A stretch of DNA of 64,000 nt, taken from contig NW_025941708.1 in assembly GCF_000764305.2 (NCBI RefSeq), forward strand, positions 278,125 to 342,124. Reading direction: 5' to 3'. The notes under the pieces were generated by a model. It was not told where the DNA came from and searched no databases. It was given only the letters and a program-made list of their open reading frames with translations. This DNA is from Hyalella azteca (taxonomy: Eukaryota > Arthropoda > Malacostraca > Amphipoda > Hyalellidae). This document shows positions 11,956 through 42,156 of this stretch, in pieces. Position 1 is the first letter of the stretch. Each line of letters starts with the position of its first letter. A program made the position numbers and the translations under genes.

Positions 11956-13816
11956 AGAGCTGTTCAATAATGAAGTCTGGACAAGAACTACCCGCAAGGT
12001 AACATTTCAAGAAAGTCCGTTGCGTCGTGTACATGTCCAAGACGTCCGACCAAGAAAGTTGGGAGACAAGGCCTCTCCTGTCGCTGTCTGCAGCATTTCG
12101 CTGCTCGCCTTTCCTTAGTTGATGGATTTTCATCTTATTCTGCCAAAGTTGAGATAAATTCTAAAATCTGTGTCTATGATGGACAAGAAAAACTATAAAT
12201 ATAGAAATTTATAATGAACTAGTTCGTAAGCGACGAGCTGATTCGTTTTAAATAAACTCAAAAACAATCTCATTAAAAAGTTTTCAACTGTATGAATTGA
12301 ATCAAGGAACAGAAACAAATTTTTACATAACAGTAACATGTTTTTTTTAAAAATTAAAACGTTTTTTTCTGAGAGAACAATGTTTTATTGTCACAAATAA
12401 GGGTGGCAGAATCATTTCGCAATTACCTTGCTACATTTTCTAGCTTCATTTGATTTACCAAAAGATAAATCGGCAGATTCTGAAAGGAAACACTGTTGAT
12501 CGTACGATTTATTCATGAGAAAATTTTAGGTGTAATTTATGGTCATACTCACTTACCATTTACGACGTGTAATACACGATTGTTCCCACGTACTACTTAT
12601 AAAATGCAATTATTTACTACTGACCTGATCCGTAATCACGTGTCATTCGTTGTTCGACCCACTAACTAACCATTGATGACGCGAAAGTTACACAAACTTC
12701 ACTTACTCCAATTAATGAATTGGTCAAACCCTAAAATACTGCTAAAATAAAACGTATTCAATACTATAAACTGTAAAAATACAAGAAAAGCGCTCACGAC
12801 GAACACTCAATTCCGTCCAATCGACGCCAACTCCATGCGAGCACCAGAATGTAGTTCACGCTCTCTAGCATTGCGGCGAGCGCGCTTGTATATTCGTTGG
12901 ATGCACATAATAGCCGATGATTAATCGGCTTGTGTGGCGTAGAAGTTAATGTGCGGGGAGGCTTGAGTGGCCCTCATTAATTATGGGCCGAAGTGGCGCC
13001 ACAAGTCTGGGCGCTCCATACACAGATTGCGCTTCGCCTTCCTTCACGCAAGACGAAGATTGATTTTTGCGGCGTTAGGGCTATCGACGCCTCGGAGTGT
13101 CACTTCGACACTCGCCAGCAGCCGACTCAAGAAATACATCAAATATTCACCTACTTTTAATAGGAGCAAAGGATTTTTCATTGCAAATTTAAAGTAAATA
13201 TTTATTACAGAGGACATTTTGGAACGGAAACTTTGATTGAATACGTCATTCATTCGTTTTAATAAGTAAAACGATTGAGTTGCAATGATTGTATCTCAGC
13301 CAGTACACAGGCTTAGAAAGGTGCAAAAATACGTAAATACGTAATATTAATAAAAACATTCGTTCCACTCTTTCAGTTTTTGATGCAATGACCCATATTC
13401 CACGTGAACCGCTGTAATTTACGCCATCTCTCTTATGAAGCGCGGCGTTAAGAGTCAATGCGGTCAACCGTGACGCCATGGTTGAACTATAAACTACCAG
13501 TTCAACCATGCGTGACGCAAGCCAAGTTGTCTCCTAAGAGAAATTAAATTCACTTTAACTCCATTCGTAAAAAAGATTACCGTAAGAAATTTTTATTGAT
13601 ATTTCCAAGATTTTTTCAAAGTTTAAACATTAAGATGAATTAGGGAAATTTTATATTACAATGCTAAATTTTACCACAGATCTTCGTGAAGCGGTTGCCT
13701 TCTATGCCTCTTTTCGGGATGTTCATTTCACTTTACATTTATACTCCCCTGCTGATCAGTATATCAGTCTACGTGCAGCAGATGCTATGACTTGAAACTA
13801 AAGGCAGAGCTGGGCA
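11956..13816. repeat. Tandem duplication, copy 2
   Basis: Second copy of the 10089-11954 unit. Substitutions are rare: for example gcgctgacg becomes gcgctcacg near 12790, and cctccgag becomes cctcggag near 13090. It differs by a small replacement at about 13330-13350, a few short deletions, and one 42-base insertion (34 bp plus an 8-bp duplication) at 13477-13518. The low divergence indicates a recent duplication, or an allelic segment joined in assembly. Confidence 0.95.
13469..13518. mobile_element. 34-bp TIR scar flanked by 8-bp target duplication (P/hAT-like footprint)
   Basis: The insertion at 13477-13510 is CATGGTTGAACTATAAA followed by CTACCAGTTCAACCATG. It is flanked on both sides by CGTGACGC (13469-13476 and 13511-13518). 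Copy 1 of the tandem duplication has a single CGTGACGC at the matching place, so the empty site is preserved in the same window. The ends match the TIR of the 257-bp element at 46012-46268. The length of 17 + 17 bases fits an excision footprint of a P-type transposase. Confidence 0.85.
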
Positions 13817-16800
13817 TTCCGCCCTAAAATTTGTTGTAAGTCAAAATAACGCCTCAAACCGAAAATTTCCAGTACAAAACAAATTTCCCCAATACCACGA
13901 TTTATATGACTGTTACGTGATCAATGAATATCAAATGTGAAGAGGTTACAAAAAAGACACATTATAATACTTCAGTATATTTGCGATACGAATGTTAACA
14001 TTAATTATAAACTCTATCGATAGTGACGCGAAGAAGTAATTGTAGCGCTTCAGTCGTGAAGATATGTACACACGTTCCAGAATAGCCTTGGACACACTAA
14101 GTGGGACAGTAATATTCCAGAGGACTCTCAATTATGGTCAGTGTGGGCGATAGAAAGTTTTGGGGCACTGCCACAAAACCGGCACTACTGTAACAGTAGT
14201 GGTATTCGTAGCACCAGAATCAATACCGAAGACCGCCAATTGAACTAAATACATGATAAAGTTCAGGACCATTAAACTAGCACTAAGTTTCCTATTAGTC
14301 GACCATAAAGAAAATCTAAGCACAAGTTTACACAAAATAGTTTTGTGATATATTTCAAGACATTGCAGCACGAGTTGCAGTGAGAGAAGGCAGGCAACAG
14401 GAGCTCGCCGACACTTACCGAATCCTAATTTTCCTAGAATTGCACCTTGCGTCATGACATGAATGCGATCATTGCCATCATTACCTTATACACCGACATT
14501 AAGAATCAGTTGAGGTTTTACGAAGGCCATTTTAAAGCAGATAGTACACTAATGTGTTATAACCAGGTGTAGATTATAGACGTTTTCTACAAGGCCCATG
14601 ATTTGCAGTACAATATTGACTCCGTTTTGAAATTTTGTATGCATCCATAATAGACCAGTATAATTTTAAGCTAATATTATTTCGTTGTCGTAACAAATTA
14701 AAGAGGTTCGGGCCAGGAACAAGATGCTGCGTTTACAAATGTCTTAGCCAGTTTTACCAGCATTGATTAGTATACATTTTTCTAGCAAATACATAGGAGA
14801 TAGTAATCACTAGCGAATACAGATACGATACTCATAATAGCAAGAGGAGAAATCGACCAAACTTACAAGCTCTGAATATATATATTAATAAATATACATA
14901 CACGATGGAAGAACAAACTGATCACTTGCATAAGAGCACGAATCGAAATAGGCCCGTTCAAAAACCAAGCATTCAATCAATTGCCAAGTAATTCAAACTA
15001 CTTGGATATTCTTCGTAGCACCGCTTCTCGGCGCTTGAAAATCGAATTCTCACCTAAATTCTAAAGCTTCCTGAGACAAATGCGGTGGTGTGCACTGTGT
15101 TCTTATCTTCTTACTTGAACTTTTCACAACAAACAAAAGTAAGAAGACAATACGGGTAAATGAAAAATACATCTTCAATTTCTTTGGGACCACGTTCAAA
15201 TCTATGCAAAAATCAATGGTGCAAAAGGTAACGTCACGTCACTCCAACGCACAGTTGGAGACCCAAGTCATCCGGATTAATGAAATAGAAAACGGTACCT
15301 CGCCCGTGCGATGAAACTCATAATACAATTGCACAAATGAACTGCAGAAAAAACTTAGCAATCAGTAAACACGGCGCTTCCGAAATAAGCAGAAAATTAA
15401 TACGAAATGTGACACTATGATATATTCAAAGCAGCAAAAAAACTCCAAAACAAAATCCAAATTTCCAGTCCAAAATCAAAATTTCAAGCATAAAGCAACA
15501 AAAAGAGTTTTGCCTCACAAAACCAATACTAAACTTGAGTATAAAATTCCTCAAAATCAAAATTCAAAGCAATACATAATCGCCAGGTTAGCGAAACAAG
15601 ATAATATAGAAAAGTGATACATCATGTCTGCAGTTTATCCACCAGATTTAAGACGCTGAAACTTCACATTGAACATGAACAAACATTCAACTTGAAAAAA
15701 GAACCACGTACGTAAAGATTCAAAAGTGAATACATAAAAGTCTTCTAATTCCTATTTAAAGAATGTACAACTTGAAAGTGTGACACACCGCAGAGCTAAT
15801 CCCATAAGCAATTGATCAGATTCTCTCCTAAAGACAAGGTCATCTAATCGACTGTCGAAATAGGAGTAATAGTAAAAGCATCATCCGTTTAAAAACCCTA
15901 ATGGAAGTTACATCGATGCAATTGGCACGACTTTAGTTGAGCGTGGCAGCGGTGTCATGGGACACTCCTTCAATGGTATCATGAATCTATTTCACAGTAA
16001 ACTGAGTGAAACCAGAAATTCTCGACATGTAAAGCTCAACATTAAGTACCGAAACCTCCGTTGTTCATTTCTGAAAGTCGGAGACAGAACTGCAATGATC
16101 TTCCAAATCTGTAATGGGCTATGAGAACGAATAGATGGGTGCGTTGCAAACAAACAATTTAGACGATGAAAAGCTCGCAAAACAATAATTTGAAATGGAG
16201 ATTCAGGAGATAAAGCGATGGTAAGGTCTTATGATGAGATGGCAGTGAGGAATAGATGCGAACCATGGAAGAACTAGACAATCAAAAGACTTCGAAAGAG
16301 GAAATATTGCAGAAGTAAGCGCGTATGAAAAATAAAGAGAAAATATACATAAGAGATAACAAAAGAAGGTTACTCGGAAGAAGATAAAGAACCGAATAAT
16401 GAACGTTCATCTGCTACCAACTGACAAAGAATAACTTGAAAATAAGAAAAGGAAACCATTGTGAGCAAGTTGCTGATAACAGCATCTTGCACTTAATAAT
16501 TCTAACATGTACAAAATGACGCGCTTTCGATCAAAAGATATAGACAAGTCTTGATGAGTTTGGCTACAAATGAGGCGCATAAGAAGGCAAAATCTACTCC
16601 ACTCATAGCAGTATCTTTGGAAATGTTTTTATAGAAACGATGTACGCTCTATTGAGGCCACACTCGGAAAATTATGAAGATTAATTAATATGAGCTTAAT
16701 AGCTTATACTAATTACTAATTATTATAAGCTTTACAGCTTCTCCTAATCACTAATTAATATAAGCATCCTCTAATTTCACATTAATTCTACATACGGCAG

Positions 16801-18010
16801 CACTCTCGAATAAACAATGCTGCGTTAACAGATTTTTCGGATAATTAAGATTAGATATTAAGACAAATTTATCTAGATGCAAATTTTGGAGAGTGCAGTA
16901 AACGCACGCGAAATATATGCACGTTCGAGGCACGTCAGGACAAATATTACATTAGGCACGCTTGCATACGTGGGCGTAGACTGGATACGTCATATTGTAC
17001 GACAATACCTTCAATAGAACTGCAATCAAATATAGCAACAGATATAAACTAAAGAAAACTAATTATTTTAACTCTAAAAACTGAAGAACAAGCACAAGGT
17101 AGAATCACGTTCTTTGTAAGCTAAGGGTAATTAATTAATCTACGTAGGCCAATCATTTCACAGACATTGGACGAATGTGAGCGACCGCAAGCGGTTCTTT
17201 CGATGCATCGAGACACAAATTACAAACATCATATACAATAACTCCGTTGTTTGTGCGCGCAGGCTTGCCACTTCGCCGTTTGATTCTCATTGAGCAATAA
17301 AATTTTGAGTCCCAACAAAAGGAAAATCAAAACTAGTGGAAAAAGCAGAAGTCGGGGAATAGAAGTATTTTATAATGGAAGTTATTATTTGTAATAATAC
17401 TGTTCATTCTCGGAAATGAACTATTTTCAGACAATTTTTTTGCCGCCAATTCAGCAACATAAGAAGAGTATTTCATGGTACTGAACATAATACGTGAACT
17501 AACGAATCAATCACTGCATTAGATACCCGTCATTGAGAAATTTGAGAAATCCTGCTTACAAACTGCTGGGAAGCTACGTTAAGGGGTAGAATTTACGCCA
17601 AGCGAGATCCAGAATACTAAATATTTTACAAATAAATAATTAAATTATACTCAATAATTTTGACTCGGCAAAGGAAAGTAGAAACGATAAGCCATACTTG
17701 TCAACAGATTACTATTCCGAAAAAGCTTGAAGCTTAAAAATCTAATTAGTTGGTCAAATTAAGATTTCTCAGTTCCTAAGAGGCCCGGAAAGTGGTACCG
17801 ATGGTGCAAAGAAATCAAATACTTCTTCTCAGACTTCAAGCGACATTAGAGATATCTTCACCCATGCCATACAGGAACTCAATTTGACTGGAACTAAAAT
17901 CCGATAGTCGCGTCCTCGGTGTTGCGATCCTAATCAAAACATGAATGTAATTATTGGGCTCCGAAATAAGGTCGGAGATCTGCACTGATATGGTGGCGAG
18001 GACAGCGATG
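13817..18010. other. Intergenic, includes the probable 3' UTR of the SLK gene near its right end
   Basis: No coding exon, RNA gene or transposon end could be supported. The SLK stop lies at 18013-18011, so the transcript's 3' UTR runs leftward from 18010. No convincing minus-strand poly(A) signal could be chosen close to it. Confidence 0.55.
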
Positions 18011-34757
<16,747 letters not shown>

Positions 34758-35284
34758 GATTGACGTGACATTTACAACCTCCTCAACCTATTTATACCAT
34801 CTAGATACTTGGGTTACAACAAAATGTTTGAAATGAGAACAACAACATGATGACAGAACTGGCATAACACAAAAACTAGTTTTCCTCTGGGAATGAACAA
34901 AAAAAACTGAAATAAAAAACGGACTATTAATAGCATTATTGTCATAAGAAGTAACACTGCTAAGCCTGCTAAGGCCTAACTCATGTTCAGCAGAAACAAT
35001 TGTTCCATGAATCAATTTTATTACATTTCAGATAAAAATGTTCTCCTATTCTATTTTTACAGGATGGCAGAATTTGTTCTTTCAGACAGGTTTGATTGAA
35101 GACCAGAGAATTAGTTTTACTGAATCAATAATATGATAATTGCACATCAATAATACGGTAATTAATGTAAATGGCAATATCATATCAATAAAGGAAAAAC
35201 AAGTAAAAATCACAGAAAATATCATTTATTCTACCTCTACATCATCTACAATGAAAGAGGAGGACTTCAGAGTACTGTTAGTAA

Positions 35285-35570
35285 TGGATGAGTACGCTCT
35301 GCATGCTTCAAATGTTTTGAAATGAAGTTTTATTCCCATTGTCCCGAGTAGCCCCGACTGACGGGACTACTCGGGACAATCTTTATTTTGCGTCTGGCAC
35401 CTTAGGAATAGCATATGGAATTTTTTTGACAATGCCATTCAATAGCCCTGGCAAAGAGCTATAAAATGAGCTTAAATGTTTTTATGAAATGTTTCATCGT
35501 AAGAAGTTATTAACAGTTATTAACAAAAAAACGATGAAATCTGTCCCGAGTAGCCCCGGTTGACGGTACC
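35285..35570 (+). repeat. Dispersed copy of the 259-bp repeat, with palindrome
   Basis: Matches the reverse complement of the repeat at 63600-64000. Shared words include GCGTCTGGCACCTTA, GAATAGCATATGGAATTT, TTTATGAAATGTTTCAT and GTAAGAAGTTATTAAC. A near-palindrome at 35339-35382 is formed by TTGTCCCGAGTAGCCCC and its complement around ACTGACGG. A second TGTCCCGAGTAGCCCC lies at 35541, so this is a bit more than one unit. Confidence 0.85.
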
Positions 35571-36321
35571 TATGTCAGAGTGGTGCAGAATTTTTTAGCA
35601 GTACGGCGGATGATGCTAGGCCATTCAATCACTGGCTGTTTCTCCTGAGGGCTGATTGGTCTAATTCAATTGATTCGTTCTGTCTGGTGGCTTTTGGCTG
35701 CCTATATGATTGTCCAGAAGTGTTGAAGGCTACGTTCCGGAAGGCAGAAATCATGATGGTTCATTACATCCAGGGCAGTGGTGTTCTTTGGCCGGCAACC
35801 TCCTGTGCTTGTGCACAATAGACGGATGGGCAGTGATGTGGTCTGCCAGTGTTTGCTGCATAGACGTTTTCCTGGGCATCCCAAAAAATTGAAATATAAA
35901 ATTTGAAGTAAAATGCATTATGTGAATTCAGTTTAATTTTATCAAAACTGATTGGCATCCATTTCCTCAATTTAGTAAACCGTCACCAATATCATCTTGG
36001 ATTAGCTGTTTTGAGCCTGAAGAGCAGTTTCTTGCTGCTTTTTCGGACCCTCCTACTGACCAAAATATAAAACTTCTTCATACAGTGCAATGTAAAGTGC
36101 AAGTAGATTTGCACCATTCATCATCGATTTTCAGAAATTCTGAAAAAATGGAATCAATGCTGATATTTCCTTTTCACTTCATTCAAAATCATTTGAATCA
36201 GCGTAGTTCAGAATTAATCAGTAACTTATTCAATGTGGCAAATGTTGGCTTCATGTACCTCCTTACTGATGAGCCAATATTGTGTTGTTTTCCATTATCT
36301 GGGAACTGGCATTATAGTTGA
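35568..36321 (+). pseudogene. Coding-like decayed stretch, unidentified protein (possible processed pseudogene)
   Basis: Three successive frames with no gap between them read like one protein. These are 35568-35775 (contains LVAFGCLYDCPEVLKATFRK), about 35765-35890 (contains HNRRMGSDVVCQCLLHRRF) and 35902-36321 (contains KTDWHPFPQFSKPSPISSW, then NQRSSELISNLFNVANVGF, ending NWHYS and TGA). Joining them needs two frameshifts and one in-frame TGA (35923-35925). The intervening gaps are too short for introns, which favours an intronless pseudogene. A real gene with a terminal exon starting after the AG at 35930-35931 remains possible. The family is not recognised. It lies upstream of, and divergent from, the SLK start. 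Confidence 0.4.
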
Positions 36322-37903
36322 CAGCTCCTGATGTATATACAGAAGACATTAGGCGAGTAGGTATAATAAATGTGTTATTGAACAAATTTGTTCATTTACT
36401 ATACAAATTCCTGCAGATTTGATTGAAGACCAGAGCATGCTTCTTATTAACAATATTCTTGTTTATATGAATAAACGTGTATTACGTACCATTTCTAGAC
36501 GCTTGTTGTCGTAGGAATTAAAAACCTTGTACGATTTTGGCTTATATATACAGTATCAGTTAATTTGTTTGAGGATCAGCAGCATTAAAACTTTTCTTAT
36601 ATTACATTGCTCAATTTGATTTTTAGAGGCAATTGTTAATATTAACATTTTGTTTCGCAATCTATCAATCTTTGTAATCATACCCTAAAGATTAGCTTCA
36701 AGTTTGTTTGCTTAGTTGGTATGAGTGTCAGGACTCTTGAAGCTTATCGGGTGTCGCATGGATGTATATTTCAATATTAGTGTGATGGGATATCATATCA
36801 CAATTATCTCTTACTAGTGATGGGATAAATTACCAAATGTAAAATTTGTCTATTAAGAAGAATACTCATAATTTGTTATACTGCTGGTTCATATACAGTA
36901 GTAATGATGAATTTGTCACAGGGCCTTGTGTCGACAATATTTGAAGATATATATATATATATATAGAGTTGGATGGGGATATACAATAGGATACCATTCT
37001 TCAATAATATGCTACGTTCCTTGGAAAAATATTTAGACTTCCGGGAAAGTAACGGAGGAAAGGGTGTCAATTAAGTGTCCAGGTCAGCTTTCTCCTTTCA
37101 TGGCGTCCGGCAGGTACCGGTACCATAGACTTAGCGTGGTGGGTGTGAAAGCATGTCACACCAACCAATTCATGTTATAGCACAGACCCTGTTGCTGTTT
37201 CCATGTGGCAACTAATACACAAAAGCCTTGTGTGATGGTAGCAAGCATCTCAGCATGGTGTGTGTGTATCAATTGTTGATGCATTGTTTGTCATTGAAAT
37301 TAATATTACTCATTACACTCGGAGGAATATTGCAATTTCCTTGAAATAATTGTACAGAGATTTGAGTGTCCAGACTCTGGATTTGCTTTTTAGCTTAGAC
37401 TCCAGATCTACTTTTTAGCTACACTGCTTGTGGCAGTTAACAACAAACATGGCGTGCTTGATGATAACTGTCGGAAGATAATAAAATGCGTTTGTTTCTA
37501 GTTTGTGTGCTAATACGTATTCCTTGTTGCTTCCTTAATATTTATATACAGTTGAGGAGTGGTGTTTCAGTCCCATTAATTTTACTGGGTCATGCCACAA
37601 GACTTGTTTGTCTAAGCTGACTCTTTAACTACCTTGTTATTTTATTAACCAGTGCCTCCCAGCCGCCGACGTCCGCTCACCATCAATTTTGGCAACCTCG
37701 GCATCTGGTTACTGATGATGATGAATATTGGCGTCCACCATCTATATAGGTTCATCTTGGTGTCTTTTGGTTCAAAAAACGGCATCCTCGACCTATGTTG
37801 TGCCATTCTTTACAGTCTGGCTATGTGTTAGGTTTTTCAATCCATTTTCTTATGTTAACATTAGAATATATTACCTATAGGCTATACACATTGTAGTAGC
37901 AAT
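36322..37903. other. No supported gene
   Basis: AT-rich sequence with one TA microsatellite. A coding-like stretch at about 37650-37760 (contains HHQFWQPRHLVTDDDEYWRP) preceded by an AG is too short and isolated to call. Confidence 0.5.
36946..36966. repeat. (TA)n microsatellite
   Basis: A pure TA run of about 18 bases. A similar TA run lies at about 62949-62968, in the intron region upstream of the first SYF2 exon found. Confidence 0.9.
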
Positions 37904-39095
37904 ACAGAGAATTTTTTAGACTCTCCTCTAAGTTCAATTTTGAGTACTATAGGCTAAGTAGACCAGTAAAGTATCATGGATACCAGCATTATCATACATA
38001 AGAAATTGGTTTAAATATTGAGTACCTAACTGAGAAAATTAAAAATGAACTGATTCTAAAAAATCTCTGATTTGCCACTATGATGTATGAATTTACACAT
38101 ACACGGCATACAGAATTCCACAGACTCACAGTCCACAGTCCATTGTGGCAAACTAACAGTCCACAGCCATTGTGGCAAAGCAGAGAGTTTTTTAGACTCT
38201 CCCTCAAGTTTGTTTTTGAGTCCTGTAAGTAGACCAAGGCTGGAAAAGTCCTATTTTTGTCTGAAATATCGCGGCTCTAGTATCATATAATTTCAGTAGG
38301 TATGAAATCTTGCGGCNTTATAAATGATCTTGAAGATTAGAGTCTTTTCGCCTTCCGTGAGTAAGTTAGGACTGTGTTTGGCGTTCCCAAAACTCAAATT
38401 ACCAAGGTATTTAAAATTGATATGTAAATGCACCATGCGTGCATTGACTTTGTAATTAAATTCGTGCCTCGTAAATGGCTTTTCATGGCTGAGATATGGA
38501 ATTCATGGCTCGGTGAAATGGAATCACGGCTCAAAGAAATGGAATCATGGCTGGCAAATCCATAAAACCACGGCTCGAAAAATTCAGTCGCCGCTTGCCA
38601 AGTAGATATATTCCATGCCTGAAGTAGACCAGTAAAGTATCCTGGATACCAGCATTATCATACATAAGAAATTGATTTAAATCTTGAGTAAATCAGGAAA
38701 TTGAAACTGAACACCTTCTAAAAAATCTATAGTTTGTCACTATGGTCCACACTGAGCTTGAAGGCTTGAACAGTCGAACTTGAAGATGAAGAATGGATAT
38801 TTGACAGTAAAATTGACACACTTAAGAATAAGTTGAAGCAAATTCACCATCATGGATGATGGAACAAGATAACAAGAGTTTGGAACAAGATAAGTAAAAT
38901 AAGTACCTAATATAATTTTCAAACATAACTGTTAATCTGTTGTCCTATAAGTAGACCAGTTAAGTAGGTATTATGGATGCCAGTATTATCATATAGCCGC
39001 TATAAGAAATTGGTTTAGTCCTAAATCTTGAGTAAATGGGGAAATTAAAAATGAACTGATTCTAGAAAATCTCTGGTTTGTCACTATGTACTGTT
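37904..39095 (+). repeat. Three direct copies of a 130-bp repeat with related flanks
   Basis: The unit starts GTAGACCAGTAAAGTAT and ends near ATCTCTGATTTGCCACTATG. Copies lie at about 37960-38090, 38626-38760 and 38951-39095. A flanking module (AGAGTTTTTTAGACTCTCC...) precedes the first copy at 37905 and recurs at 38175. Copies diverge moderately. No TIR or target duplication was seen, and no gene is supported here. One unknown base lies at 38317. Confidence 0.85.
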
Positions 39096-42000
39096 ATTGC
39101 AATTTGCAAGTCTGAACTTCTGAAGTCATAGACTTGGTCAGTGGTCGAGTCACACAGCTGTATTACAACATACTAGCCAAAAGTTAAAATTTCACTTAGC
39201 TGTTTGGCTCAGTACACAACAAAAACACGTTAATTGGATGTGAACATATATATTTAACTGAAAAAAAAAAACGGATTTGCGATGAACGTGACTTTCATTT
39301 CCAAGTTCCAACTCGTTAAATTTTATATTCAAGTCAGCCTTAGTCAGGTACCAGATCACGAAATTAGAATTTATACTAAGTAGGTGAAGGGCTGAAGTGA
39401 AGGCCAAGCCCTAATATTTGCCGACAAATTATTGGCTAAACTTCATGCGTAAATTGATGTTATAGCTATTAACCGAGTACAATAATGAAATTATAAGCAT
39501 GCCATGAATTTCCGCTTCAGAACACAGTCGTCTGAATCTTTGTTAGAACATCGAAAAACACCCTATTATGATCGGATGCGGATCCAATAACATCAGGCAC
39601 AAGTGTGGACAAACAAAATAACTTCCACGCAAGTAAGCAGACAGCGAAAGCGTAATTGTAAACGCATGACTGTGAACATAGAAAAATTTAGTTTACACTT
39701 TATTCGGAGCTAGGCATAGCATTATGTGTTGTTTACATTTTTACCTATGCTTAATAATAGTTTAGTACACTTTTAACTGTGTTTTGGATTGCAAATAAGT
39801 AAATAATTTTCATATGAAATACCCTGTCACAAAGTTTATCGCAATCATGTAATGCAATATGAGTTGTAAATATATAAATATTGAAAATAATAATCAAATC
39901 TCTTCAATCTATATTGGCTTGCAGTATTTAGAAAAGTAAAGCTGATGTTTTGATCAGATCATGAGTCAGTCTACCAAAAACGAGTTTATATTTATTTAAA
40001 TCAGCGAGGTTTTGTTCACGATGTCCCTGCCCTACGAGTACACCTTTTAGCGTCAGCTGTACATACATGTATCTGTCGACTTCCATTAGGGAGATCATTG
40101 TATAATATTTGAAGCCCATTTTATGAATCTTAAATTGCTATGCAGGATATACCCGACCTCAGTTCACAATTCTGGTGTTCATAAGATAAAACTCCTCTGC
40201 TCTGATCTGACTCCACAAGATTTTTACATAATAATTAGTCAGTCATCATGAATAAAAAATTATTTACACTAATTATTTTCTTTATTTTACTCAAATCTTC
40301 AAACTTCTCAAAAGTTGACCATCGAATTTATTATTTATCAGTGTCGCTTGCAACGTAAAAATTGTATCTTCATGAAAATCGATTTCGATTCGAAATAAGA
40401 GCTACGAAACGCGCTGTACACGAAAAATTTGAGCTTACAAATAAATATTGGACTATCAAAACATCTCATATAAATTAGGTTCTACACACTCCAAAACTAC
40501 AACGAAATCAAATCTCACACCATTCATCCAACTGAACCATCCAAGTGGACAAATATATTTGCTTTCAGTTCAGGCTACGTTATGCCCAGGTGGGGGATTT
40601 AGTCACCTGTCAGGTTTTTCCACAGAATACATTTCAACAATTTTTTTATGGATGCAATGCAGTATTTTGCAGTCGCATGGTAGCTGGTCACTAAAGGTTT
40701 TTAATGCAGGCTACTAACACATGACTAACACTGGGTAAGCAAATAAATGCACAGAGTTTCAAAACTAAAGCCAGTACGAAAATGAAAAAGTCTGAATCGC
40801 ACTTTGACAAAAAAATTGAGTGCCCCTAACAACAAACTATATTGTATGGAAGCTACAGTAAAAAACGTTTACGAGTAATTTCGTGCGACAAATCATGAAG
40901 TGTTTTAGGATTGTATGAACTTTACTCTATGTTAAAAATCAAGGATTCGTATCACTTAACCATGTGGTAAAATCCGTAATTCGCAGTGACAACTGACCGA
41001 ACTATCACCTGCTAATATTATTTTTATTGTGATGATCAACATTAATCGGAATGTTCTTCGCTATATTATTCTGCGTGTTCTAACACTGCATTAGAAAATA
41101 ACTTGAAATTGCCCTCACACGGGCTGACGCTAACGCTACAGTGCCTTTTTTACACATAACAAAACAAAAGCTATTAAATTCATTCTCCCATTATCTTAAA
41201 TCTCATGAATTGTTTTTTATTGATTTATATGAATAACTTAGTTTAGTCTCAAAGCCGAAACTCTGCATTACAGCCACCATTTATACACATGCTCCCATTC
41301 GTACCCCCATGCATTTATTTTGGTGGTCTTCAAGCTGCCCACATAACTTTGTCATATGAAATTGTTAAGATTATGACAATTTTCCTAACTTCACTTGATT
41401 CCGACACTTCAACTCATATTAAAATCATCGTGCAATCTCATGCATGAAGATGATTGGTTGACGGACTTACGCGAACGATGTCAGCAACAATATGATCGCT
41501 CTGGTGAGTCCAATAAAGCGTTGATGTCATAAGTTAGGCTCCGATGAGCAATGCACGTTGTGCAAATACTTAAACTTTGGCAAGAGTGCACGTGTTGAGA
41601 GCGAGTTGATACAATGCGCAGCGCACGCACATGCTGAGGTGAGAGGAACGAGAGGTGAAAGGCCATATTAGTGAGTTGCCTGGGCCGCGGTGCGGTGGCA
41701 GTTCAGTGCGCTCTGACTGTAGTGTGCTGCGGTGGAAAATTGACAGCAACTGTTGTCGTATATGATAAAGACTTTATTATTAGCACACAAGAAATATAAG
41801 TAATCGTGTGTCTTATGGACGAGATGGGCATGCAATAGCCTACTAGCTGGACGTTGCTGATGAGATAATCTCCTTAACATGCTCAGAAGAATTAACATCG
41901 GAATAATTTTCAATACTGAAATTTGAAATAAAATAAAGTCATTCAATAATGGGAATCAATTGCGATCCCATTTGTTGAATTTACCTATTTTGGGCTTGAA

Positions 42001-42156
42001 TTAATTCAATAAATCGTGTAATATTTACCATCAAGTAATTATTTCTTCATATATGATTTATTTTAAAGTGTGTGTTTTAATTAGAATTTTATCCAATTCA
42101 ATATAAGTTGAATTGGGTTTATTAATCGGGGGTCTGTGAACGCTGACAACATTTGG
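39096..42156. other. No supported gene apart from repeat R
   Basis: Mostly AT-rich. A GC-rich patch at about 41570-41760 could be a promoter or untranslated exon, but no evidence links it to a gene. Confidence 0.5.
40143..40355. repeat. Dispersed repeat family R, copy 1
   Basis: Similar in the same orientation to 57100-57322. Both begin GCAGGATNTACCCGACCTCA, share ACACTAATTATTTTCTTTAT and end TGTCGCTTGCNACGT. No coding signal or termini were recognised, so the class is unknown. Confidence 0.85.

Noticed and set aside
11100..13253. Small open frames present in both tandem copies
   Set aside because: They are conserved only because the DNA was recently duplicated. No domain, splice sites or third copy support coding function.
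37650..37860. Coding-like stretch with an upstream AG
   Set aside because: Only about 30 codons before a stop, no partner exon or recognisable family; left as unsupported.
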